This document shows positions 20,609 to 29,916 of a stretch of 64,000 bases of DNA, in pieces. This stretch comes from Azoarcus sp. L1K30 (GTDB lineage: Bacteria > Pseudomonadota > Gammaproteobacteria > Burkholderiales > Rhodocyclaceae). Within the stretch, counting starts at the first letter, position 1. Every line of letters begins with the position of its first letter. The notes beneath the pieces are model-generated. The model searched no databases. It was not told the origin of the DNA and worked only from the letters and a program-made list of their open reading frames with translations. The translations under genes and the position numbers were made by a program. The stretch spans positions 4,585,486 through 4,649,485 of the forward strand of contig NZ_JAGRRD010000001.1 of assembly GCF_018122735.1 (NCBI RefSeq), given 5' to 3'.

Positions 20609-21403
20609 ATGACGAAGAAAATCGTACAGATCGAAAATGTCGGTCAGTCCTTCGACACCAAGAAGGGGCCCTACGTTGCGCTGCGCGAGATCAATCTCGA
20701 CATCCGCGAGGGCGAGAGCATCGCGTTGATTGGCCACTCGGGCTGTGGCAAATCGACCCTGCTCAACCTGATTGCCGGACTCACGCTGCCCAGCAGCGGC
20801 GTGATGCTGTGCGACGGCCGCGAAATTGCCGGCCCCGGCCCCGAGCGCGCGGTGGTGTTCCAGAACCACTCGCTGCTGCCATGGCTGACCTGCTTCGACA
20901 ATGTCTATCTGGCGGTGGAGCGCGTGTTCGGCGCCAGGGAAGGCAAGGCCAGGCTCAGGGAACGGACGCACGCTGCGCTCGATCTGGTGGGCCTGAGCCA
21001 TGCCGAGAACAAGCATCCGCACGAAATCTCGGGCGGCATGAAGCAGCGTGTGGGCATTGCCCGGGCGCTGTCGATGCAGCCGCGCATTCTGCTGATGGAC
21101 GAGCCCTTTGGTGCGCTCGACGCGCTGACCCGCGCCAACCTGCAGGACGAGTTGATGAAGATCCTTGCCGCCACCAAGGCCACCATGGTGATGGTGACCC
21201 ACGATGTCGACGAGGCGGTGTTGCTGTCAGACCGCGTGATCATGCTCACCAACGGGCCGGCAGCCACCATCGGCGAGATTCTCGAGGTCGATATCGAGCG
21301 CCCGCGTGACCGCCTTGCGCTGGCCCATGATGCGCACTTCGGCGAATGCCGGGCGGCGATCATGGAGTTCCTCTACAACAAGCAACTCAAGCGCGCCGCC
21401 TAG
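20609..21403 (+). CDS. nrtC: ABC-type nitrate/nitrite transporter, ATPase NrtC/NasD
   Basis: 264-residue ATPase energising NrtAB. Walker A GHSGCGKST is near residue 46, the Q-loop FQNHSLLPWL near 90, signature SGGMKQRVGIARAL near 143 and Walker B ILLMDEPFGALD near 163, followed by the H-loop VTHDVDEAV. It has no fused substrate-binding domain, so it is of the NrtD/NasD rather than cyanobacterial NrtC type. It begins 10 bp after nrtB and is followed by cobA at 13 bp. Confidence 0.95.
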   Translation: MTKKIVQIENVGQSFDTKKGPYVALREINLDIREGESIALIGHSGCGKSTLLNLIAGLTLPSSGVMLCDGREIAGPGPERAVVFQNHSLLPWLTCFDNVYLAVERVFGAREGKARLRERTHAALDLVGLSHAENKHPHEISGGMKQRVGIARALSMQPRILLMDEPFGALDALTRANLQDELMKILAATKATMVMVTHDVDEAVLLSDRVIMLTNGPAATIGEILEVDIERPRDRLALAHDAHFGECRAAIMEFLYNKQLKRAA

Positions 21404-21416
21404 CCGGGAGCCCGAC

Positions 21417-22181
21417 ATGTCAAAAGTGTATCTGATCGGTGCCGGACCGGGCGCCGCGGACCTGCTCACCCTGCGCGCGGCCAGGCTGCTTGCGGAGAAG
21501 GCCGAAATCGTGCTCGCCGACGACCTCGTGTCGGACGAAATCCTCGCCATGGTGCGCCCCGAAGCGCGGGTGCTCAAGGTCGGCAAGCGTGGTGGCAGGG
21601 CGTCCACGCCGCAGGGCTTCATTCATCGGCTGATGGTGCGTTACGCACGACGCAGCGGGTGCGTGGTCAGGCTCAAGGGAGGCGATCCGTATGTGTTCGG
21701 ACGCGGCGGAGAAGAGGTTGAAGCACTTGCGCTGGCCGGGGTGGAGACCGAAGTGGTGCCCGGGCTGACCGCCGGCATTTCGGTGCCGGCTGCGGTCGGC
21801 ATTCCGGTCACCCATCGCGCCTACACCCAGGGCGTGACCCTGGTGACCGGCACCTCCGGCGACGGCTGCACCGAGCCCAACTGGCCGGCGCTGGCGCGCA
21901 GCGGCACGACGCTGGTGATCTACATGGGCCTGTCGCGGCTGCTCAACATCGTTGCGCGCTTGATCGCCGGCGGCCTGCCGCCGGATACCCCGGCTGCCGC
22001 CATCGCATCGGGCACGCTGCCGGCGCAGCGCCATGTGAAAGGTACGCTCGCCGACCTGCCGGCACGGGTCTGTGCCGAAGGACTTACCTCGCCGGCCATC
22101 ATCGTGGTTGGCGAAGTTGCCGCACTGGCGGTGGAGGCTGCGGGTTCGCAGGACCCGTCCATTCGCACCCTCGCGGCCTGA
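21417..22181 (+). CDS. cobA: Uroporphyrinogen-III C-methyltransferase (SUMT)
   Basis: Methylates uroporphyrinogen III twice to precorrin-2, the precursor of siroheme needed by the adjacent nitrite reductase. 254 residues with [18 protein letters not shown] at the N-terminus, [18 protein letters not shown] and [21 protein letters not shown], all diagnostic. It lacks the dehydrogenase/ferrochelatase half of CysG, so that step must be encoded elsewhere. ATG 21417 is chosen because it gives [12 protein letters not shown]; a longer frame overlaps nrtC. Confidence 0.95.
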   Translation: MSKVYLIGAGPGAADLLTLRAARLLAEKAEIVLADDLVSDEILAMVRPEARVLKVGKRGGRASTPQGFIHRLMVRYARRSGCVVRLKGGDPYVFGRGGEEVEALALAGVETEVVPGLTAGISVPAAVGIPVTHRAYTQGVTLVTGTSGDGCTEPNWPALARSGTTLVIYMGLSRLLNIVARLIAGGLPPDTPAAAIASGTLPAQRHVKGTLADLPARVCAEGLTSPAIIVVGEVAALAVEAAGSQDPSIRTLAA

Positions 22182-22192
22182 AGGAGAACATC

Positions 22193-24691
22193 ATGCAGAA
22201 ACAAAAGCTTGTAATGGTCGGAAACGGCATGGCAGGGGTCAAGACGCTTGAAGAGTTGATCAAGCATGCCCCCGACCTTTTCGACATCACCGTGTTTGGT
22301 GCGGAGCCGCACGGCAACTACAACCGCATCCTGCTGTCGCCGGTACTCGCTGGGGAAATGACCCTGCCCGACATCATGCTCAATGATCTCGACTGGTATC
22401 GCGACAATGGCATCACCCTGCATGCCGGGCGCAAGGTCGTGGAGATCAATCGCGCGCGGCGCACGGTGCGGGCCGATGACGGCACCGAGGTAGCGTACGA
22501 CCGCCTGTTGCTGGCCACCGGCTCGGTGCCCTTCATCCTGCCGGTGCCGGGCAAGGACTTGCCGGGCGTGATCGCCTATCGCGACATTGCCGATACCGAA
22601 GCGATGATCGAGGCGGCGCAGCACCATCGCCATGCGGTGGTGATCGGTGCCGGCCTGCTCGGACTCGAGGCCGCCAACGGGCTGATCCTGCGCGGCATGG
22701 AAGTGACCGTTGTCCACCTCGGTGGCTGGATCATGGAGCGTCAGCTCGACAAGGCCGCGGCAGACATGCTGCAGGCGTCGCTCGAGGCCAAGGGCATGAA
22801 GTTCTGCCTGCAAGCACAGACCGCAGAACTGCTGGCCGCCGACAGTGGGCGCGTCGGTGCGGTCCGTCTCAAGGATGGCACCGAACTGGCTGCCGATCTC
22901 GTGGTGATGGCTGCGGGCATCCGCCCCAGCACCAGCCTGGCCGAATCGGCCCGCCTGCACTGCGAACGCGGCATCGTCGTCACCGATACGCTGCAGACCG
23001 TCACCGATCCACGCATCTATGCGGTGGGCGAGTGCGCCAACCATCGTGGCACGGCATACGGCCTGGTGGCGCCGCTGTTCGATCAGGCCAAGGTGTGCGC
23101 AAACCATCTTGCCGGCTTCGGCATCGGCCGTTACCTCGGCTCGGTGACGTCGACCAAACTCAAGGTCACCGGTGTGGACGTGTTTTCCGCCGGCGACTTC
23201 CAGGGCGGCGCGGATTGCGACGAGATCGTGCTCCACGACCGCGCCGGCGGCGTGTACAAGAAGCTGGTGCTCAAGGACGACAAGCTCGCAGGTGCCGTGA
23301 TGGTGGGCGATACGGCCGATGGAGCCTGGTACTTTCAACTCGTGCGCGAGGGCAAGGACGTCGCCGAGATGCGCGACCACCTCATGTTTGGCCAGAGTTT
23401 CACCCAGTCGCAACTGGGCGATGCCGGCCACCAGGGGCAGAGCCAGGCTGCGCTGTTACCGGATACGGCCGAGATCTGCGGTTGCAATGGCGTGTGCAAG
23501 GGCACCATCGTCAAGGCCATCCGCGAAAAGGGCTTGTTTACGCTCGACGAGGTGAAGAAACACACCAAGGCATCGTCGTCCTGCGGGTCATGCACCGGTC
23601 TCGTCGAACAGATTCTTGCCTCGACCGTGGGCGGTGCATATCAATCGACCGACAAGTTCGCCAAGCCCGTCTGCGGGTGTACCGAGCACACACATGGCGA
23701 GGTGCGCGAAGCGATCCGTCAGCAGAAGCTGCTGACCATTCCCGACACCATGCGGGCACTTGAATGGAGTACGCCGAATGGCTGCGCAACCTGCCGCCCG
23801 GCGCTCAACTACTACCTGATCTCCACCTGGCCGTTCGAGGCCGAGGATGATCCGCAAAGCCGCTTCATCAACGAACGTGCTCACGCCAACATCCAGAAGG
23901 ATGGCACCTACTCGGTGGTGCCGCGCATGTGGGGCGGGCTGACGACGCCGGACGAACTGCGTGCGATCGCCGATGCGGCGGAGAAATACAAGGTGCCGAC
24001 GGTCAAGGTCACCGGCGGTCAGCGCATCGATCTGCTGGGCGTGAAGAAGTCCGATCTGCCGCTGATCTGGTCCGATCTCAACGCCGCTGGCATGGTGTCC
24101 GGCCATGCCTACGGCAAGAGCCTGCGCACGGTGAAGACCTGCGTCGGCAAGGAGCACTGCCGCTTCGGCACTCAGCTGGCGATGGATCTCGGGGTGAAGC
24201 TGGAGAAGATGCTGTTCGGCATGTGGAGCCCGCACAAGGTGAAGCTGGCCGTGTCCGGCTGCCCGCGCAATTGCGCCGAATCCGGCATCAAGGACGTGGG
24301 CGTGATCGGCGTCGATTCCGGCTACGAGCTCTACGTGGCAGGAAACGGCGGGATCAAGACCGAAGTCGCGCAGTTCTTCTGCAAGGTCGGCAGCGACGAA
24401 GAGGTGATGGAGTACGGCGGCGCCTTCCTGCAGTTGTACCGCGAGGAGGCGTATTACCTCGAGCGTACCTGCCACTACATCGAACGGGTCGGGCTCGAGC
24501 ATGCAAAGAAGCTGGTCGTTGAGGATGCGGCCAACCGAAAGGCGCTGTACGAACGCCTGCTGTTCGCGCTCAAGGATGCGCCCGACCCGTGGGCCGAACA
24601 GCGTACCGCGCCGCTGGTACGCAACTACCAACCCATTGACCTGACAAACAACGGAGATCGCCATGGCCTGGCAGAAACTGTGTCCTCTTGA
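22193..24691 (+). CDS. nirB: Assimilatory NAD(P)H nitrite reductase, large subunit
   Basis: 832 residues; reduces nitrite to ammonium in the cytoplasm. An N-terminal FAD/NAD oxidoreductase part (VMVGNGMAGVKTLEEL; GAGLLGLEAANGL) is followed by two BFD-like [2Fe-2S] segments with CGCNGVCKG/CGSC around residues 425-470 and CGCTEH/CATC around 500-540. Then come the sulfite/nitrite reductase half domains. The siroheme/[4Fe-4S] ligands are Cys650 and Cys656 (TCVGKEHCRFGT) and Cys690 and Cys694 (SGCPRNCAE). The gene overlaps nirD by 29 bp. nasB is an equivalent name. Confidence 0.96.
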   Translation: MQKQKLVMVGNGMAGVKTLEELIKHAPDLFDITVFGAEPHGNYNRILLSPVLAGEMTLPDIMLNDLDWYRDNGITLHAGRKVVEINRARRTVRADDGTEVAYDRLLLATGSVPFILPVPGKDLPGVIAYRDIADTEAMIEAAQHHRHAVVIGAGLLGLEAANGLILRGMEVTVVHLGGWIMERQLDKAAADMLQASLEAKGMKFCLQAQTAELLAADSGRVGAVRLKDGTELAADLVVMAAGIRPSTSLAESARLHCERGIVVTDTLQTVTDPRIYAVGECANHRGTAYGLVAPLFDQAKVCANHLAGFGIGRYLGSVTSTKLKVTGVDVFSAGDFQGGADCDEIVLHDRAGGVYKKLVLKDDKLAGAVMVGDTADGAWYFQLVREGKDVAEMRDHLMFGQSFTQSQLGDAGHQGQSQAALLPDTAEICGCNGVCKGTIVKAIREKGLFTLDEVKKHTKASSSCGSCTGLVEQILASTVGGAYQSTDKFAKPVCGCTEHTHGEVREAIRQQKLLTIPDTMRALEWSTPNGCATCRPALNYYLISTWPFEAEDDPQSRFINERAHANIQKDGTYSVVPRMWGGLTTPDELRAIADAAEKYKVPTVKVTGGQRIDLLGVKKSDLPLIWSDLNAAGMVSGHAYGKSLRTVKTCVGKEHCRFGTQLAMDLGVKLEKMLFGMWSPHKVKLAVSGCPRNCAESGIKDVGVIGVDSGYELYVAGNGGIKTEVAQFFCKVGSDEEVMEYGGAFLQLYREEAYYLERTCHYIERVGLEHAKKLVVEDAANRKALYERLLFALKDAPDPWAEQRTAPLVRNYQPIDLTNNGDRHGLAETVSS

Positions 24692-24968
24692 AGAGATTCC
24701 GGCACTGGGTGCCCGTGTGGTCGAACATGCCGACGGTGATATCGCCGTGTTCCGTGCCGCGGGCGACAGCGTGTTCGCCGTCGCCGATGCCTGCCCGCAC
24801 AAGGGCGGCCCGCTGTCGCAGGGCATCGTCCACGGGCACAAGGTGACCTGCCCGCTGCATGGCTGGAACATCGAGCTGGCGTCCGGTCACGCCTGTGCGC
24901 CGGACGAAGGATGCGTGCGCAACTATCCGGTGCGTATCGAGGCCGGCACGGTGTGGCTGGAACTCTGA
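24663..24968 (+). CDS. nirD: Assimilatory nitrite reductase, small (Rieske-type) subunit
   Basis: 101 residues with a Rieske-like [2Fe-2S] fold. Ligands Cys44 and His46 (ACPHKGG) and Cys63 and His66 (CPLHGW) are all present, so this one should bind a cluster. Overlaps the 3' end of nirB. It is the last recognisable assimilation enzyme; no nitrate reductase gene follows. The chemoreceptor begins 18 bp downstream. Confidence 0.94.
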   Translation: MAWQKLCPLEEIPALGARVVEHADGDIAVFRAAGDSVFAVADACPHKGGPLSQGIVHGHKVTCPLHGWNIELASGHACAPDEGCVRNYPVRIEAGTVWLEL

Positions 24969-24986
24969 GGGCTTGATCGAACGAGG

Positions 24987-26219
24987 ATGCATGTCGTGAG
25001 CAGTCAGCTGCGGGTTCTGGACAGGCAGGTGGAGGAGAGCAATTCCGGAACCACCGCGCGACGCTTGCCGCGCGGTGGTGCACGGATCGTGGGGATGCTG
25101 GTGCTTGCTCTGGCCGGCGGGCTGTGCCTCGGGCACGGTATCAACGCCGATGCCGATCCGGTGCTCATTCCGCTGGGCGCGGTCACCTCCGCGGCCAGCA
25201 TCCTGCTCATGCGGTCGATATTGAGCACGGAGCGTCGCTGGCGGTGGGCCTTGTCCGCGTTTGCCGAGGCGCTCGAGGCAGGCAACCTCACCGCGCGGGT
25301 TGCCCGGGAGGACGCCGTGCTGCAGCCGGACCTTGCCGAGCGGCTCAACGCGATGACGCATGCCCTGGCGCAAGTGTTTGTCGATTTCTCGCGTTCGACC
25401 CACGAGATGTCGAGCGTTGCCCGTGAAGCGGCCGCCAATGCGGCCGATGGTGCCGTAGGGGTCAGTGCGCAGCGCGATGTCACCGTGTCGTCTGCAGCGA
25501 GTCTCGAGCAGCTGTCGGCCAGTCAGCAAGCCTCCAGCGAACAGGCTCGAACCGTGGCCGGCGTCGCTGCCCAAACGCAGGCGGTGGCGGCGAACTGCGC
25601 CGGCCGCATCGTTGATCTGTCGCATTCGCTGGAAGATCTCGCCGACAGGGTCGCTGCCGCGGTGGACCAGGCTTCTGGCCTGGACAAGCGGTCGCAGGAG
25701 ATCGGCAGCATCGTCCGCGTTATCGCCGAGATCGCGGATCAGACCAATCTGCTCGCCCTCAATGCCGCGATCGAAGCCGCACGCGCGGGTGAGCAGGGGC
25801 GTGGTTTCGCGGTCGTGGCCGACGAGGTGCGCAAGCTCGCAGAGCGCACGTCCGTGGCGACGCGCGAGATCGGGCAGCGTATTGGCGGCGTGCAATCCGG
25901 TATCGCCGGCATGGCCGAGGGCATGAACAGCGTGGACGTCGTCGCGCGTCGTAGCGCCAGCGACGCGCGCGAAGCCGTCGCCGATCTCAAGGGCATGGAG
26001 GGCAGCGCTGCGCAGGCTGGCCAGCTCGTTCGGGAAATGGCCGATGCCAGTCGTGAGCAGAGTGTTGCGAGCGAGGCGGTTGCAGCCAATATCGACGAGG
26101 TGGCTCAACTCGCCGACACCAATGAACGCAGGGTGCGGGAGAACACCGAGCTTGCGCGACACCTCGACCAGCTTGCCAGGCAATTGACGGAGCGTATCGG
26201 CCGCTACCGGTTCGAATGA
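24987..26219 (+). CDS. Methyl-accepting chemotaxis protein without a periplasmic sensor domain
   Basis: 410 residues. Two close hydrophobic segments at about 33-50 and 58-74 leave almost no periplasmic loop. A cytoplasmic linker and a full signalling domain follow, with the hairpin tip seen in [20 protein letters not shown] and [18 protein letters not shown] around residues 250-290. It therefore needs an input from the membrane, the cytoplasm or a partner. It starts 18 bp after nirD and ends 34 bp before a NIT-like membrane protein, which suggests a role in nitrate/nitrite taxis. ATG 24987 sits very close to GAGG; GTG 24996 is an alternative start. Confidence 0.9.
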   Translation: MHVVSSQLRVLDRQVEESNSGTTARRLPRGGARIVGMLVLALAGGLCLGHGINADADPVLIPLGAVTSAASILLMRSILSTERRWRWALSAFAEALEAGNLTARVAREDAVLQPDLAERLNAMTHALAQVFVDFSRSTHEMSSVAREAAANAADGAVGVSAQRDVTVSSAASLEQLSASQQASSEQARTVAGVAAQTQAVAANCAGRIVDLSHSLEDLADRVAAAVDQASGLDKRSQEIGSIVRVIAEIADQTNLLALNAAIEAARAGEQGRGFAVVADEVRKLAERTSVATREIGQRIGGVQSGIAGMAEGMNSVDVVARRSASDAREAVADLKGMEGSAAQAGQLVREMADASREQSVASEAVAANIDEVAQLADTNERRVRENTELARHLDQLARQLTERIGRYRFE

Positions 26220-26253
26220 GCGGGCCGGGTCAGGCGGCCGTGGGAGGAATACG

Positions 26254-27192
26254 ATGAGTTCGGGTCTGATGCTTGTGCTTTCCTTGCTGGCGCTGATGCT
26301 TGGCGTGTGGGCGCTGCGTGTCCGACGCACGCGCTATCGCAGGCGCATTTCGCGCGAGGAGGTGAAGCGTGCGCTTGGCGCGTGTACCAGTCTGATCGAC
26401 ATGCTGGCGGCCCTGCAACAACATCGCGGCCTCAGTACCGGATGGCTTGCCGGAGACAGGGGCTTCGAGCGCCGCATGCTTGCGCGCAGGCGCGACATCG
26501 AGCGGCTCATGCCCGCGTTGATGCGGGCTGCGGAGCTCGAGACTGGGGCGATTCGACCCCGTTTCACGGTCAATGATGCAAGCGTGTTCCGCCACCGCTG
26601 GAAGGTGCTGGTGGATGATCTGGGTGCGTCGACGCCGGAGCAGAACATCGGGGCCCACACAAGACAGATCGAGCGCCTGACCGCGATGATCGCAGCCCTG
26701 GGTGAGGCCCGGATCGAGCTGCCTGCAGCGTCGGAGTTGCCCGTCGGCATGGCGAGGAATTTTGCCTGTCGCCTGCCGGCACTCAGCGAATGTCTCGGGC
26801 AGACAAGGGCAATCGGCAGTGCTGCGGCCGCTGCCGGATACTGTGCGCCGGTGGCGAGGGTCAGGCTCATGTTCCTGGTGTCGCGTGCCGAGTCCTTGCT
26901 TCGTCAGGCAGCAGAGCTCGATGCCGGGCAGCATGCGATGCTGGCACGGCAGCATGTAGAACGGCTTGCACGTCAGGTGCGCACGGGACTGCTCGACGCA
27001 GCGGGGACGAACGTTAGCGCAGACGCATTCTTTGCGACGGCGACAACCGCCATCGACTGCATCTTCGACTGGATCCGGGCGAACGCGGAAGCGATCGAGA
27101 AGTGCATGCACTCGCCTGGCGCTGCCCGGGCGGCATCAAATACCATTCCTGTTGCTGCGGCAGGCACAAGACTCGCCACGGCGGCACGATAG
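26254..27192 (+). CDS. Membrane-anchored NIT-like (nitrate/nitrite sensing) domain protein
   Basis: 312 residues. An N-terminal membrane helix (residues 4-22) is followed by Arg-rich RVRRTRYRRR, which by the positive-inside rule puts the rest in the cytoplasm. Residues ~40-290 are all-helical. Residues 46-64 (SLIDMLAALQQHRGLSTGWL) resemble the ligand-binding helix of NIT domains, including that of NasR at 16542-17834 (LVHMLQRERGTSNIYL). There is no output domain such as a kinase, ANTAR or GGDEF. It ends 3 bp before the convergent exonuclease gene. The NIT assignment is by motif resemblance and is not certain. Confidence 0.6.
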   Translation: MSSGLMLVLSLLALMLGVWALRVRRTRYRRRISREEVKRALGACTSLIDMLAALQQHRGLSTGWLAGDRGFERRMLARRRDIERLMPALMRAAELETGAIRPRFTVNDASVFRHRWKVLVDDLGASTPEQNIGAHTRQIERLTAMIAALGEARIELPAASELPVGMARNFACRLPALSECLGQTRAIGSAAAAAGYCAPVARVRLMFLVSRAESLLRQAAELDAGQHAMLARQHVERLARQVRTGLLDAAGTNVSADAFFATATTAIDCIFDWIRANAEAIEKCMHSPGAARAASNTIPVAAAGTRLATAAR

Positions 27193-27195
27193 CCG

Positions 27196-27936
27196 TCATG
27201 ACCAGAGCACTTTGACTGGTGTGTCCGGCGAGAAACGGTAGGCGATCTGGGCCTGTAGCAATTCCGCGCACGCGAGCGCATCGGTCAGCGCATGATGAGG
27301 GCGGTAGCGCGGCAGGCCATAGCGGTTGCGGCATGCGGCCAGACGGATGGACGGTTGTTTGTGGCCGAGCAGCCGCGTAATCAGTCCGGGGCGTTTCTTG
27401 CGATGAAAGCGGGCTTCGAGCTCCATGGTATCGATCGTCGGGAACTCGATCCCCTCCCCAAGGCGCGGCCGCAGCGCACCGTTGAGAAAGCCGCGCTCGA
27501 TCGCGCTGCAATGCACGACCACGACATGGCCGGCCATGTACTGGAGTACCTCGTCCAGGACCTCCGTCAAATCAGGTGCGTTGTCGAGCTGGGCGTCGGT
27601 AATGCCGTGGATCGTCACCGATTCTTCGGCCAGCGCGACGCGCGGTTTGAGAAGCCAGTGCCGCGCGCGGCTGGCGAAGATGCGGTCCACCTGCATCGGC
27701 ACGAGTCCGATGCTGACGATGCCGTCGCGCACCGGGTCGAGTCCGGTCGTTTCGAGGTCCAACGCCATCAGTGGCGTCGCTGACAGCAAGGTGTCGCCGG
27801 TGACCATCCCGCGTGCGTAGTAGCGTCGCAGCCGGTCGTCACGCGTACTGTCGGCAAGCTGGCGAAAGCACGCGGGCCAATCCGTTTCCCCGGCGGCGGG
27901 CTGCGTTTGCTGCTGGAGGTGGCCAAGATGGAGCAC
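27196..27936 (-). CDS. DnaQ-like 3'-5' exonuclease (DNA polymerase III epsilon-type)
   Basis: 246 residues. Exo I is MALDLETTGLDP near residue 58, and Exo III is HHALTDALACAELL, consistent with a DEDDh nuclease. Exo II reads VVVHCSAIERGFL, with Glu where the family usually has Asp. It is not the replicative epsilon subunit, since it lacks the polymerase-binding tail. It starts 10 bp after the CBS/nucleotidyltransferase gene. This pair is often seen beside solute transporters in proteobacteria; a BCCT gene lies upstream here. Confidence 0.8.
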   Translation of the reverse strand: MLHLGHLQQQTQPAAGETDWPACFRQLADSTRDDRLRRYYARGMVTGDTLLSATPLMALDLETTGLDPVRDGIVSIGLVPMQVDRIFASRARHWLLKPRVALAEESVTIHGITDAQLDNAPDLTEVLDEVLQYMAGHVVVVHCSAIERGFLNGALRPRLGEGIEFPTIDTMELEARFHRKKRPGLITRLLGHKQPSIRLAACRNRYGLPRYRPHHALTDALACAELLQAQIAYRFSPDTPVKVLWS

Positions 27937-27946
27937 GGTGTCGGCG

Positions 27947-29824
27947 TCAGCCCGCGCGACCGGGCTGGTAGCGGAACTTGAGGTATTTCTGCGCGTTGCC
28001 GAGAATCATGAATGCGTCGCGCAGGCTCTTGCGCTCGAACTCCGACAGGCTTTCGGGCTCGATGCTGTTGTCGGGCGTGTTTCCCGCCGCAAGGTCCTCG
28101 GCCTGATTGCGGATGCGGACCATGGATACGAACTCGAGTGCGTCATGCAGATCCTGGCCGCGTCCGCGCGGCAGGATGTCCGCGTCGATGATGTCGCGCA
28201 GGCGCTCGAACGAATTCAGCGCAACCGAACCTACCGCGAGGGCGTGGACCCGGATGAGGTCCGCCAGTGGAGCCGTACCCCGGCGCTTGAGATTGATGGC
28301 ACGGGTATGGCGGCCGTCCGACTCGACGACGAAGTCTTTGAAGAAGCCCAGCGGCGGTGTGCGTAGCAGCGCGTTGCGCGCCATGCACGCGAGAAAGCGG
28401 GAACTCCCCTTGGCCCTGCGCGTGATCAGGCTGCGCAATCCATCGATCCATTCGGTCTTGCCCCATACGCCGTCGAGATCGAAGAAGATCGCGCTGTCGA
28501 GCAGCGATTGCGGTGTGGGCCGCTCGATCCATTCGGTGAAACACGCTTCCCATTTGCGCAGAGGCTGACGCCACCTGGTGTTGGTGGCCATCACGTCGCC
28601 GCTGCAGTAGCTGTAGCCGCAGCGGGCCAGACCATCGCAGACGAAGGCGGCCAGATTCCTGAAATAGTCATCGTGGCGGGCGGGGTCGAAGCTGTTGTCC
28701 AGCACCAGCGCGTTGTCCTGATCGGTGACGATGAGTTGCTCCTGCCGCGCCATCGAGCCGAGCGCCAGAAAACAATAGGGAACCGGTGGCGGGCCGAGTC
28801 GCTCCTCGGCGAGCTCGAGCAGCCGCTGTTTGAAGCTACGACCGATGACTGCCATCGCGCTGCCGATCATGCGCGAACTGGCATCCTCGGTCACCATGCG
28901 CGAAAAGCAAGCGCGCACATCGGTCGTCAGCGCGGCCAGTTCATCGACCCCCTGCTGGCGGAAAATGCTGCTGACCACGAACAGGCTGTTGCGCGACTCG
29001 TAGCGGATGATGTCCGATAGCGCGATCACGCCGATCGGGCGATGATTCCTCAGCACCGGAAGATGATGCACATTGTGGCGCAGCATCTGCAGCATGGCTT
29101 CGAACACGAGCTGATTGTGTTCCACCCAGACCAGTCCGGAGGACATGATCTCGCTGACCGGCGTGTCGTGACCAAGGCGCTGCGACAGCAGGCGCACGCG
29201 CAGGTCGCGGTCGGTGAGAATGCCGGCCATGCGGGGGGGCTCATCCGCGCTGCCGGCAGCGTCCATGATGAGCAGGGAAGAGACGCCGTCGTCGGTCATG
29301 CGCCGCGCGGCGTCCACAGCCGTTGCCTCGCATCCCAGCGTGACTGGCGCCCGATTGATCAGGACCTCGACGGTGGCTGACATCAGCTGGTTGGCATCTG
29401 CGCGTCGCGACACGACATGGCGCAGGCGGGTGCGGTCTTCGATCTCGACCAGATCGGCGAACTGTTCGTTGTTCTCGAACAGATCGGTGAATACCGGCTC
29501 GGGGATCAGGTAGAGCAGGGTGTCTTCCAGCGCGGCCGCCGGAAACCTCACCCTTTTACGGTGCAGCAGGCCGAATTCGCCGAAGTAGCCGCCTGCAGTC
29601 AGCCGGTTGTAGAGCATGCCATTGCGGCGGAAGATCTCAACTGCGCCGCTACGGACCACATGCCACGCCAGGGCCGGCTCGCCAAACTCGACGATGCGGC
29701 TGCCAGCGCGAAAATAGCGCACATCGACCGAACTCGCCACCCGGCGCAAGGTTTCCTCGGGCAACTCGCTGAACGGTGGGTAGCGGCGCAAGAAATCGAG
29801 AATCTCGAGCTGTTCGTCCTGCAT
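27947..29824 (-). CDS. cNMP-binding/CBS/nucleotidyltransferase (DUF294) signalling protein
   Basis: About 625 residues. A cyclic-nucleotide-binding-type domain comes first (about residues 10-125, with GGYFGEFGLLHRKRVRFPAAA). A CBS pair follows (about 150-275, GILTDRDLRVRLL), then a DUF294 GlnD-like nucleotidyltransferase with ALGSMARQEQLIVTDQDNALVL around 345, and a helical C-terminal DUF294 domain. Such proteins probably nucleotidylylate a partner in response to ligand binding, but targets are unknown. ATG 29824 is chosen; in-frame GTGs at 29833/29836 add up to four residues. Likely co-transcribed with the exonuclease gene. Confidence 0.85.
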   Translation of the reverse strand: MQDEQLEILDFLRRYPPFSELPEETLRRVASSVDVRYFRAGSRIVEFGEPALAWHVVRSGAVEIFRRNGMLYNRLTAGGYFGEFGLLHRKRVRFPAAALEDTLLYLIPEPVFTDLFENNEQFADLVEIEDRTRLRHVVSRRADANQLMSATVEVLINRAPVTLGCEATAVDAARRMTDDGVSSLLIMDAAGSADEPPRMAGILTDRDLRVRLLSQRLGHDTPVSEIMSSGLVWVEHNQLVFEAMLQMLRHNVHHLPVLRNHRPIGVIALSDIIRYESRNSLFVVSSIFRQQGVDELAALTTDVRACFSRMVTEDASSRMIGSAMAVIGRSFKQRLLELAEERLGPPPVPYCFLALGSMARQEQLIVTDQDNALVLDNSFDPARHDDYFRNLAAFVCDGLARCGYSYCSGDVMATNTRWRQPLRKWEACFTEWIERPTPQSLLDSAIFFDLDGVWGKTEWIDGLRSLITRRAKGSSRFLACMARNALLRTPPLGFFKDFVVESDGRHTRAINLKRRGTAPLADLIRVHALAVGSVALNSFERLRDIIDADILPRGRGQDLHDALEFVSMVRIRNQAEDLAAGNTPDNSIEPESLSEFERKSLRDAFMILGNAQKYLKFRYQPGRAG

Positions 29825-29916
29825 CGGGGTCACCACTGGCTACGGGAGGGATACCGGGCGCGGCCTTTGGTCGCATGCACCCGCCCGGTTCGGCGACCGG
29901 GCGGAATGCCCCGGGA

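Noticed and set aside
21920-24871. Long antisense frames opposite nirB and nirD (503 and 427 codons)
   Set aside because: Same GC-driven artefact. NirB on the plus strand has all cluster ligands, so the minus frames are not genes.
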